Shown here in pieces: positions 27,073-34,649 of a DNA stretch of 64,000 nt. Location of the stretch: NCBI RefSeq assembly GCF_014596975.1, contig NZ_JACVXD010000006.1, positions 32,538 to 96,537 on the forward strand. Direction: 5' to 3'. The first letter of the stretch is position 1; the number at the start of each line of letters is the position of its first letter. The translations under genes were made by a program, and so were the position numbers. The notes under the pieces are model-generated. The model searched no databases, was not told where the DNA came from, and saw nothing but the letters and a program-made list of their open reading frames with translations. This stretch comes from Aestuariibaculum marinum (GTDB lineage Bacteria; Bacteroidota; Bacteroidia; Flavobacteriales; Flavobacteriaceae).

Positions 27073-27705
27073 TTATTCGCGTTTAGAAATTTCATCCCGA
27101 ATATGCGCTGCTTTTTCGTAGTCTTCGTTAGCGACTGCTTCGTCGAGTAAATTTTGTAATTCCTTTAGAGTTTTTCCTTTATAGCTTTCGCGTGGCGTAG
27201 AGCTTGTCGATTCTACTTCGTCTGCTAACAGGTCATCTACAAGAATACTGTCTTGAGACTCGTCGTTTTCTTCGTCTTCTTTTTTAGGATTTACTTTTAA
27301 ATAAATTCCGGCTTTATCCAAGATATTTTTATAGGTAAAAATAGGAGCATCAAAACGCAAGGCTAAAGCAATCGCATCACTGGTTCTGGCATCTATAATT
27401 TCTTCAATGTTATCGCGTTCGCAGATTAGACTTGAGTAAAAAACACCATCTACCAACTTATGAATAATTACTTGTTTTACAACAATATCAAATCGGTCGG
27501 CAAAATTTTTAAATAAGTCGTGTGTTAATGGTCTTGGAGGACGAATTTCTTTTTCTAATGCAATAGCAATAGACTGCGCTTCAAAAGCACCAATAACGAT
27601 AGGTAATTTTCGGTCGCCGTCTTCTTCATTTAAAATCAGTGCGTAAGCACCGTTTTGGGTCTGGCTATAAGAAATTCCTTTTATATTTAATTTTACTAAA
27701 CTCAT
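27073..27705 (-). CDS. DUF151 bifunctional-nuclease family protein with C-terminal UVR motif
   Basis: 210 residues. Residues 1-140 are the BFN/DUF151 domain (GAYALILNEEDGDRKLPIVIGAFEAQSIAIAL, ARTSDAIALALRFDAPIFT). An acidic linker leads to a UvrB/UvrC-type helical motif at the C terminus (LKELQNLLDEAVANEDYEKAAHIRDEI). This architecture is common in Bacteroidota. Nuclease activity has been reported for plant relatives, but the bacterial role is not settled. The gene lies between etfA and the nucleoside transporter on the same strand. Confidence 0.88.
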   Translation of the reverse strand: MSLVKLNIKGISYSQTQNGAYALILNEEDGDRKLPIVIGAFEAQSIAIALEKEIRPPRPLTHDLFKNFADRFDIVVKQVIIHKLVDGVFYSSLICERDNIEEIIDARTSDAIALALRFDAPIFTYKNILDKAGIYLKVNPKKEDEENDESQDSILVDDLLADEVESTSSTPRESYKGKTLKELQNLLDEAVANEDYEKAAHIRDEISKRE

Positions 27706-27826
27706 ATGTTATAAAAAACGCAAAGAACTGTTTAAATTAGGACTTTACCAACTGCCTAGGGCAGATTTACGAATATAATGCCAATTTAAGCAGTTCTTTA
27801 AAACTATACAATTTATAAAAAATAAT

Positions 27827-28786
27827 TTATTGTTGAGCTTTAAACGCTTTTAATTTTTCGATAAGTTCAGGTACAACTTGAAAGGCATCACCTACTACGC
27901 CATAGTCGGCTGCTTTAAAGAAAGGTGCTTCCGGATCGGAGTTGATGACAACTTTAACTTTAGAAGCGTTAACACCAGCTAAATGCTGAATAGCTCCTGA
28001 AATTCCGATAGCAATATATAAGTTTGATGCTACTGGCTTACCGGTTTGACCTACGTGCTCACCATGTGGTCTCCAACCTAAATCGGATACTGGTTTCGAG
28101 CAGGCTGTTGCGGCACCAAGTACATCGGCTAATTCTTCAATCATACCCCAGTTTTCAGGGCCTTTAAGTCCGCGACCACCAGACACCACGATGTCGGCAT
28201 CGGCGATACTTACTTTATCTGAAGCTTTATCAACAGATTCCACTTTTACTCCTAAATCGGTGATAGAAGGTGTGAAGGCTTCTTCAGTAGCGCTTCCAGA
28301 GGCTTCAACTAATCCGAAAGCATTGCTGGAAACACCAACGATTTTCACATCGGTACTGATTGCAATGTTTTCAAAGGCTTTATTGGTGAATGCATTACGT
28401 TTTACTGTAAAAGGCGCTGTGCTTGATGGCGCAGCAATAACATTTGAAGCGTATCCGGCATTTAAAAACACGGCTAAAAGCGGTGCTAAATATTTACTGT
28501 TTGCACTCGAGCTTAAGACTACAACTTGTGATGCTTCTTTTTCTGCGGCCTGTTGAATAGCTTCTGCATAACCTTTTGCATTAAAAGTATCTAATTCACT
28601 ATTTGAAACGGTTAAGACTTTGTCTACACCATAATTTCCTAAAGCAGAAGTGTCATTGGTATTTATTGCAATAGCAGTTACTGTTGTACCCAATTGATCG
28701 GCAACAGCTTTTGCATAAGAAGCGACTTCAAATGCTACTTTTTTAAGTTTTCCTTGTTCTGATTCTGTATATACTAAAACTGACAT
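27827..28786 (-). CDS. etfA: Electron transfer flavoprotein alpha subunit
   Basis: 319 residues. The C-terminal FAD domain shows VSGGRGLKGPENWGMIEELADVLGAA, SKPVSDLGWRPHGEHVGQTGKPV and ISGAIQHLAGVNASKVKVVINSDPEAPFFKAADYGVVGD. Together with EtfB it passes electrons from acyl-CoA and other dehydrogenases to the quinone pool. It lies 22 nt downstream of etfB. Confidence 0.96.
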   Translation of the reverse strand: MSVLVYTESEQGKLKKVAFEVASYAKAVADQLGTTVTAIAINTNDTSALGNYGVDKVLTVSNSELDTFNAKGYAEAIQQAAEKEASQVVVLSSSANSKYLAPLLAVFLNAGYASNVIAAPSSTAPFTVKRNAFTNKAFENIAISTDVKIVGVSSNAFGLVEASGSATEEAFTPSITDLGVKVESVDKASDKVSIADADIVVSGGRGLKGPENWGMIEELADVLGAATACSKPVSDLGWRPHGEHVGQTGKPVASNLYIAIGISGAIQHLAGVNASKVKVVINSDPEAPFFKAADYGVVGDAFQVVPELIEKLKAFKAQQ

Positions 28787-28808
28787 GTTGTTCTTTTTTG
28801 AAGGTTAA

Positions 28809-29555
28809 TTAAATCACTTTAGCTTCGTTGTGAAGTAAGTCTATTAATTCATCTAGGTTATCTGCCGATACTAATTTAACCGCGCCTTTTGGTGCTGGTT
28901 TTTCAAATTTAACAGAAGTTGTTTCTGTGTTTGTATCAACAGGATCCACAACGGTTAAAGGTTTTTGACGTGCCATCATAATACCACGCATGTTAGGAAT
29001 ACGTAAATCGCTTTCCTCAACAATTCCTTTTTGAGTTCCAATAACAAGAGGAAGAGATGTTGATACGGTTTCTTTTCCGCCGTCTATTTCTCTTGTAGCA
29101 GTTGCTGAAGTTCCTTCAATATCCAGTTTTATACAGTTATTTATAAAATTAGCGTTGGTTAACCCGGCAATCATTCCTGGAACCATTCCGCCATTATAAT
29201 CAATAGATTCGCGACCTGCAATTACTAAATCGTAACCACCTTCTTTTACCACATTTGCTAATTGTTTAGCCACAGAAAATCCATCCGTTGCAGGTGCATT
29301 CACACGAATGGCGGCATCTGCACCAATAGCTAAGGCCTTACGAAGTGTAGGCTCAGTTTCTGCACCACCAACATTAACTACCGTTACATTGGCTCCTTGC
29401 TTTTCTTTAAACCACATCGCACGAGTTAGTCCAAACTCATCATTTGGGTTAATTACAAATTGCACACCGTTAGTGTCGAATTTTGTGTCGCCATCGGTAA
29501 AATTAATCTTTGATGTAGTGTCAGGAACATGACTAATGCACACTAATATTTTCAT
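28809..29555 (-). CDS. etfB: Electron transfer flavoprotein beta subunit
   Basis: 248 residues. Family segments are KILVCISHVPDT, FVINPNDEFGLTRA, the AMP/FAD-binding RKALAIGADAAIRV and DLVIAGRESIDYNGGMVPGMIA. It forms the heterodimer with EtfA, the next gene. No acyl-CoA dehydrogenase or ETF-quinone oxidoreductase is in the window. Confidence 0.96.
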   Translation of the reverse strand: MKILVCISHVPDTTSKINFTDGDTKFDTNGVQFVINPNDEFGLTRAMWFKEKQGANVTVVNVGGAETEPTLRKALAIGADAAIRVNAPATDGFSVAKQLANVVKEGGYDLVIAGRESIDYNGGMVPGMIAGLTNANFINNCIKLDIEGTSATATREIDGGKETVSTSLPLVIGTQKGIVEESDLRIPNMRGIMMARQKPLTVVDPVDTNTETTSVKFEKPAPKGAVKLVSADNLDELIDLLHNEAKVI

Positions 29556-29707
29556 CTGTATTATTTTTTAGTTGTTATATTAAGGTCAGATGGAATTCGC
29601 CTATAAACATTCAGTTGAAGTTAACTTTTTGCTACGGCTCATTTCATAATAATTTTAATTTAATAAGTCTATTTTGGTTGCGGCTACGAAGTTAATTATT
29701 TTATTCT

Positions 29708-29739
29708 GAATATTTATTATGCACGCATAATAAATATTC
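29708..29739. repeat. Perfect 15-bp inverted repeat at the 3' end of the barrel gene
   Basis: The arms 29708-29722 and 29725-29739 are exact reverse complements with a 2-bp spacer (AC). The element ends one base before the stop codon of the minus-strand barrel gene. Neither side carries a real T tract, so it is not a standard terminator. In RNA it would form a long hairpin that could protect the 3' end. Confidence 0.85.
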
Positions 29740-29740
29740 G

Positions 29741-32476
29741 TTAGAAGTTTAGTTTAGTCCCAAAAATAATATAGCCTTGTAATATGTAAGTTCTTTTCTC
29801 TTCAAAATAGGTGGGGGTACTATTATTGTCTAAAATAATAGGTCTATTTAGGTTTAAGATGTCGTTGCCTGAAATATAAAATTCCCAGTTCGAGTTTAAT
29901 GAAAGATATCTGATTTTAGGGGAAATGATTCTTAAATATTGTTCGGATTTGTTGTTAGTGTACTTTGAAAGTTTACTTTCTAGATTCCAAGAAATTTGTT
30001 TTGTTATACAGCCTTCTATGTTTAAGAACGGTTGATATAAAACAAATCGAGAAGAGGTATTGTTGTTTGTAAAGTTGTCTTTTGAGAATTTTATTCCTGC
30101 ATTGAAATTCGCAATAAAATCTTTAAAATTGGAACTAAATTTAAACATTCCAGAAATATTTTCTTGTTTAAAATTGGCTTGCTCATCATCAAGAAAATAA
30201 ACTTTATCGTTCCAGCTATAGGATAAGCTACTTGATATTGATAAAGGAAATTCTTTCAATGTTTTATCGATAAAAACAAAGGCATTGAAAGTGTCATCTT
30301 TGTTTGTTGTTTTACTTTGAGTTATAGAGAAGTTTTGATTTATAACAATATTTTCACCTAGTGCTTTATCTTTTATGTTATAGATAATATTAAACATATA
30401 TGAAAATAAGGACTTTGGATTAAATATAAAATGACTAAATCTGATTTGGTGATAAGGAAAAATGTCATTTGCACTAATATTATTATTAGCTATAAGGCTT
30501 CGATAGTCTTTGATTATAAAACCACTAATTAGGTTGTCTATTTCAGGTGAAAAATTTAAATAGTTATACGAAAGCTCTGTAATATGATTACTATTAAATA
30601 TAACCTTGAAATTTGATTTGTAACCTAAAAATAAATTGTTGCTGTAATGTTTATTTAAATAATTATGTGCAAAATTATAATTTATGCCTGCTGTTAATCT
30701 TATCTTTTTTGAAGGTTTTAAAGTTAGGTCAAACCCCGTTTTAGATTGAAAACATTTTAAATTTAGATTATTTGAAAATTCATTTAATTCATTTGTGTTT
30801 GAGTTTAATTTATTATTAGAAAAAAAGGTGTTACTGTACAATGAAAATGTTTTTTTGTTCTTGTTAATTAGATAACTTGTATTTGTGCTAACTTTATTGT
30901 TCTCTTTAAGAATGGTTTCTTTTAAATTGAAATTTCTATTCTTGAAATCAATGTCAAAGAGGGGGACGTTACTTTCTAATTCATGATAAAGGTTATGACG
31001 TAAATAATGATATGAAATATTAGAAGAAAAATAATTTGAGTTGATAGTTTTATTTAGAGAAATTTCAGAGTCGAAAATAATTTTTTTTGGGGTCAAACTT
31101 TCTGTTACTTGTGTGTTTTGAGTCTCAGTTAGACTATTTACATTTTTTATTAAGTTTGTATTGTCTATATTGAGTTGATTTTTAAATTGATAGGTATTAT
31201 AGTTATTAGGCTTATATATTGAGTTTAATTTAAAGACCCCGAAATAGTTTTTTTCGTTAATTGAATTATTCTCTAAAGCTGAAAATGTTTCATAAGTATT
31301 GTTAAATGTTAATTGTTTGCTGTTAATTTCGTCTTGATTGGAATAGTTAAATATGCCATAAAAGTCATGTTTTATTTTTTCAGAGGGCGTTGAAATCAGG
31401 CTTATTGTACCGAAATGTGTTTGAGAAGATGCGACTTTGTTGTTTGGGTTTAAAAATCGAGGAACTTCGTTAAGGTTTGAAATAATAACCTGGCTTTCAT
31501 TTGTTTTGTTTTGGGATTGTTCTGTTAAATCGAAATAATCTTCAATACCCATAGGAGAGGTGCCTAAATTATTTGAGTTTAAAATAATTGATAATTTTAA
31601 TCTCTCTTTAAAAACAAAGCCAGGTATATTAAGTTTATAGCGGTCTTTTCTACCGTAATGGCTTTCTACATTTCCCGAGATTTTATTTTTGTAGGTATCT
31701 TTTATTTTGACGTTTAAAGCGGTTACTCCAGTTTCTTTGTCATTGTTAACGGTTTCAAAACTTTTATAATTTCTAATAAGTTCAATGTTTTTAACCATCT
31801 TGCTGGAAATATTTTCAGTAGCTAGTTGGTGTTGTTTTTTGAAGAGTTCCTCGCCTTCAATTAGTAATTTGTCTATAGTTTTTCCATTGGCGGTAATTTT
31901 TCCGTTTTCACTTATGCTTAAGCCTGGTAATTTTTCAATTATGTTTTTAAGGTTTTGTTCAGTTCCATTTAAAAAATGAGACACATAGTAATGTGTAGTG
32001 TCTCCTTTTTGAATAACAGATTTTTTTTCAGCATCCATTATTATTTCTTCAAGTTCAGTATAGCCTTCGTTAAGAGTTATTGTTTCAAATGATAGAGTTT
32101 TATCTGATATTTCAAACTCAATTTGTTTTGTGTTATACCCAATATGACTTACTCTTAAAATATAACTCCCAGATTTAACACTAAATGAAAACTCCCCATT
32201 TTGATTAGTGACACCAAATGCTACAGTTTCCTTATTTACTGTTCTAATTGTAATGTTTGCATTGTCTAAAATAATTCCAGATTCTGAACCGATTTTTCCA
32301 GAAACTATATTTTGAGCTGATAGAGGTGAATAAATGAATAAAATAAACCAAAATAACTGTTTTGTTTGTTTTGTGAATAAAATAGAAATAATATTGTATG
32401 TATTATTACTTTTTCTTGTTGAAATATTCTTGAATTGTAAGTAATTGTACAAGGTTCTCGGGCTTTTTGATTTCAA
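29741..32476 (-). CDS. TonB-receptor-like outer membrane barrel with carboxypeptidase-regulatory-like domain
   Basis: About 880-911 residues. After a signal peptide (LFWFILFIYSPLSA-Q) come a CarboxypepD_reg-like domain (VSGKIGSESGIILDNANI, NGEFSFSV, VSHIGYN), a plug-like segment (LNGTEQNLKNIIEKLPGLSI, then ITANGKTIDKLLIEGEELF) and a long Asn/Ser-rich beta-barrel ending in GTKLNF. There is no ATG start. In-frame TTG codons at 32476 and 32452 lie inside the upstream GLPGLI gene, and two ATT codons at 32392 and 32389 would give a normal signal peptide. Base composition is poorer in GC than its neighbours. It may take up or export a ligand with its partner proteins. The ligand is unknown. Confidence 0.75.
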   Translation of the reverse strand: MKSKSPRTLYNYLQFKNISTRKSNNTYNIISILFTKQTKQLFWFILFIYSPLSAQNIVSGKIGSESGIILDNANITIRTVNKETVAFGVTNQNGEFSFSVKSGSYILRVSHIGYNTKQIEFEISDKTLSFETITLNEGYTELEEIIMDAEKKSVIQKGDTTHYYVSHFLNGTEQNLKNIIEKLPGLSISENGKITANGKTIDKLLIEGEELFKKQHQLATENISSKMVKNIELIRNYKSFETVNNDKETGVTALNVKIKDTYKNKISGNVESHYGRKDRYKLNIPGFVFKERLKLSIILNSNNLGTSPMGIEDYFDLTEQSQNKTNESQVIISNLNEVPRFLNPNNKVASSQTHFGTISLISTPSEKIKHDFYGIFNYSNQDEINSKQLTFNNTYETFSALENNSINEKNYFGVFKLNSIYKPNNYNTYQFKNQLNIDNTNLIKNVNSLTETQNTQVTESLTPKKIIFDSEISLNKTINSNYFSSNISYHYLRHNLYHELESNVPLFDIDFKNRNFNLKETILKENNKVSTNTSYLINKNKKTFSLYSNTFFSNNKLNSNTNELNEFSNNLNLKCFQSKTGFDLTLKPSKKIRLTAGINYNFAHNYLNKHYSNNLFLGYKSNFKVIFNSNHITELSYNYLNFSPEIDNLISGFIIKDYRSLIANNNISANDIFPYHQIRFSHFIFNPKSLFSYMFNIIYNIKDKALGENIVINQNFSITQSKTTNKDDTFNAFVFIDKTLKEFPLSISSSLSYSWNDKVYFLDDEQANFKQENISGMFKFSSNFKDFIANFNAGIKFSKDNFTNNNTSSRFVLYQPFLNIEGCITKQISWNLESKLSKYTNNKSEQYLRIISPKIRYLSLNSNWEFYISGNDILNLNRPIILDNNSTPTYFEEKRTYILQGYIIFGTKLNF

Positions 32477-33113
32477 TTGTTTTATTACTTGTAAGTTTAA
32501 GCTTCTCGAATTTAACTAGAGTATTACCATTTATTTCAACTTGTAAAATTAAGCCAGGTAGTCCGTTAAAATCCATCGGACCGTCTGTTATAGGAATTTC
32601 TTCATTAAACCAGGCTATTATTTTCTGCGTTCTTCCTGAAATTGTTCTGGTTGTAGTTGCTTTGTTGCAATTAAAGCCAGATATTGTTTGAAATTCATTT
32701 TCAATAATCCATTCGTATTTAGGAATTTTATCTTCTATACTAATGTCTGAATTTATGAGTTCTGCATTTTTTTTTGAAAGTTCTAATCTGTAAATGTTCG
32801 CTTTAAAGTCTTTGTAATAAATGGCGCGATGGTTTCTGATTACGGTTTGGGTAGTAGCCAGTTTTTCAGCATCTCTGCTTTTTCCGTCAATGTAAGTTGT
32901 ATCTTTTGTAGTAGTTTCTTTAGAAATTAGTTCCTGCAACGATTTCTGATTGGAAAAAGTGTATTTAAAGTAATTGGGCTTTTTGGCTTTTTCTGATAAC
33001 TCGGTTTGATCTCCATAGCCTTTAATAGCTTTGTATATTATAATACCTTCTACCGCCTGTGCAGGTGCTAAATTGGAAAGTAGAAGTAATGCGATGTAAT
33101 AAATTTTTGTCAT
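32406..33113 (-). CDS. GLPGLI family secreted protein
   Basis: 235 residues with a signal peptide (cleavage near APA-Q). The family-defining sequence NGLPGLILQVEI is preceded by AWFNEEIPITDGPMDF, and GFNCNKA contains a single conserved cysteine. GLPGLI proteins (TIGR01200) are restricted to Bacteroidota and have no known function. They are often found next to TonB-receptor-like barrels, as here, where the barrel frame overlaps its 3' end. A second family member lies at 48614. It follows a gene for a small secreted peptide, from which it is separated by a hairpin. Confidence 0.88.
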   Translation of the reverse strand: MTKIYYIALLLLSNLAPAQAVEGIIIYKAIKGYGDQTELSEKAKKPNYFKYTFSNQKSLQELISKETTTKDTTYIDGKSRDAEKLATTQTVIRNHRAIYYKDFKANIYRLELSKKNAELINSDISIEDKIPKYEWIIENEFQTISGFNCNKATTTRTISGRTQKIIAWFNEEIPITDGPMDFNGLPGLILQVEINGNTLVKFEKLKLTSNKTIEIKKPENLVQLLTIQEYFNKKK

Positions 33114-33132
33114 TAATTTTTATAAATTAAAA

Positions 33133-33171
33133 ACTGATTCATAAATTATTATATTTATAAATCAGTCTTAT
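33133..33171 (-). terminator. Hairpin between the small peptide gene and the GLPGLI gene
   Basis: Bases 33133-33145 and 33154-33166 can pair over 13 positions with one mismatch and an 8-nt loop. On the minus strand the outer stem (ACTGATT/AATCAGT) is followed by TTTTTAATTT. It could act as a leaky terminator that lowers expression of the two downstream genes relative to the peptide. Confidence 0.5.
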
Positions 33172-33186
33172 AGGTTTGTTTTGAAT

Positions 33187-33417
33187 TTAAAGCTCAACCC
33201 ATACACAACGGTATGTTGTTGTAACTTCGGTTTCTCCTGTCATTAAATCCTCTGACTCTACACGATTAATTTCGTAACACCACCACCAGTCATCATTAGG
33301 TGATTCAAGGGTTTTGAAAATATCGTTAAAATTGGAGGTTTTAATGCTTTTAGCCTCTAAAGTAGTCGCAAAAAACAACATGAAAATAGCAAAAAGATTT
33401 GATAGTAAAGTTTTCAT
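33187..33417 (-). CDS. Small secreted two-cysteine peptide of unknown family
   Basis: 76 residues. A clear signal peptide (MKTLLSNLFAIFMLFFATTLEA) would leave a mature peptide of about 54 residues. It contains a striking DDWWWCYE segment and a second cysteine near the end (TYRCVWVEL), which could form one disulfide. Several Thr, Glu and Val residues suggest a beta hairpin between the cysteines. It is first in a minus-strand cluster with a GLPGLI protein and an outer-membrane barrel. I do not recognise the family. A ligand, inhibitor or signalling peptide handled by the two neighbours is speculation based on context. Confidence 0.65.
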   Translation of the reverse strand: MKTLLSNLFAIFMLFFATTLEAKSIKTSNFNDIFKTLESPNDDWWWCYEINRVESEDLMTGETEVTTTYRCVWVEL

Positions 33418-33557
33418 GTTTTCTTAGTTTGTTAAGATGAATATATGCTAAAATAAAAATAAATTATGTAATTTCTTGCATTAATGTAGTTTTTTTTTAC
33501 AAATAAAGTAGGGATTTATTGTATGAAATATTATTAAGTAAAAGAAATCATTTATTG

Positions 33558-33585
33558 TTTGTTGTCACTTAAATGTTTATTTTTG
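33558..33585 (+). promoter_or_regulatory. Promoter of the E1-beta gene
   Basis: TATTTTTG (33578-33585) is a full -7 match, with TTTG at 33558-33561 as a possible -33 element. The in-frame ATG at 33573 lies inside this promoter, so translation should start at 33609. Confidence 0.6.
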
Positions 33586-33608
33586 TGACTCGAATTAAAA
33601 TAGATTTA

Positions 33609-34586
33609 ATGAAGACAATACAATTTAGAGAAGCTATTTGCGAAGCCATGAGCGAAGAGATGCGTCGTGACGAGAGCGTATACTTAATGGGAGAGGAAGT
33701 AGCAGAGTACAATGGTGCTTATAAAGCATCAAAAGGAATGTTAGATGAATTTGGGCCAAAGCGTGTAATCGATACACCTATCGCAGAGCTTGGTTTTGCA
33801 GGTATCGCTGTGGGGTCTACAATGACTGGTAACCGACCAATTGTAGAGTATATGACGTTTAACTTTTCTCTTGTTGGAATTGATCAGATTATAAATAATG
33901 CTGCTAAAATCAGGCAAATGTCTGGTGGACAGTTTAAATGTCCAATTGTATTCCGTGGGCCAACAGCGTCTGCAGGACAGTTAGGAGCAACGCACTCACA
34001 AGCTTTTGAGAACTGGTTTGCTAACACGCCAGGTTTAAAAGTTATCGTGCCATCGACGCCTTACGATGCTAAAGGATTATTAAAAGCGGCTATCCGTGAC
34101 GACGATCCGGTTATTTTCATGGAAAGTGAGCAAATGTACGGTGATAAAGGTGAAGTGCCAGAAGGTGAGTATGTATTACCAATTGGTGTTGCCGATGTAA
34201 AACGTGAAGGTAGCGATGTAACGATTGTATCTTTTGGAAAAATTATTAAAGAAGCTTTTAAAGCTGCTGAAGAATTAGAGAAAGAAGGTATTTCTTGTGA
34301 GATTATCGATTTACGTACGGTTCGCCCATTAGATAAAGAAGCGATTTTAGAATCGGTTAAAAAAACAAACAGATTAGTTGTTTTAGAAGAGGCTTGGCCA
34401 TTTGCTAACGTATCTTCTGAGATTACTTATATTGTGCAGTCTGAAGCATTCGATTACTTAGATGCGCCTGTTGTAAAAATCAATACTGCTGATACACCAG
34501 CCCCTTACTCTCCGGTGTTATTAGAAGAATGGTTACCAAATAGTAACGATGTTATTAAGGCCGTTAAGAAGGTATTGTATATATAA
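33609..34586 (+). CDS. pdhB: Pyruvate dehydrogenase E1 component beta subunit
   Basis: 325 residues, the normal E1-beta length. Segments are REAICEAMSEEMRRDESVYLMGEEVAEYNGAYK (shown here only as a region, residues 6-38), the GFAGIAVG and MTFNFS segments, and LGATHSQAFENWFANTPGLKV. It forms the thiamine-diphosphate site together with an alpha subunit, which is not in the window. The beta subunit decarboxylates pyruvate and feeds acetyl-CoA synthesis. A branched-chain 2-oxo acid enzyme is possible, but the match to the pyruvate type is better. It is a single gene with its own promoter and terminator. The start at 33609 is chosen because the upstream ATG lies in the promoter. Confidence 0.88.
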   Translation: MKTIQFREAICEAMSEEMRRDESVYLMGEEVAEYNGAYKASKGMLDEFGPKRVIDTPIAELGFAGIAVGSTMTGNRPIVEYMTFNFSLVGIDQIINNAAKIRQMSGGQFKCPIVFRGPTASAGQLGATHSQAFENWFANTPGLKVIVPSTPYDAKGLLKAAIRDDDPVIFMESEQMYGDKGEVPEGEYVLPIGVADVKREGSDVTIVSFGKIIKEAFKAAEELEKEGISCEIIDLRTVRPLDKEAILESVKKTNRLVVLEEAWPFANVSSEITYIVQSEAFDYLDAPVVKINTADTPAPYSPVLLEEWLPNSNDVIKAVKKVLYI

Positions 34587-34609
34587 AACTATTATTTTTA
34601 CGTTATATA

Positions 34610-34644
34610 AACTTCATCAACATAACTGTTGGTGAAGTTTTTTT
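34610..34644 (+). terminator. Intrinsic terminator after the E1-beta gene
   Basis: AACTTCATCAAC and GTTGGTGAAGTT form a stem followed by T residues. It lies directly before the DUF5686 gene and covers a spurious TTG start at 34629. Confidence 0.85.
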
Positions 34645-34649
34645 GTATT

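Noticed and set aside
33573..33608. Upstream ATG of the E1-beta gene
   Set aside because: It lies inside the TATTTTTG promoter element, upstream of the expected transcription start.
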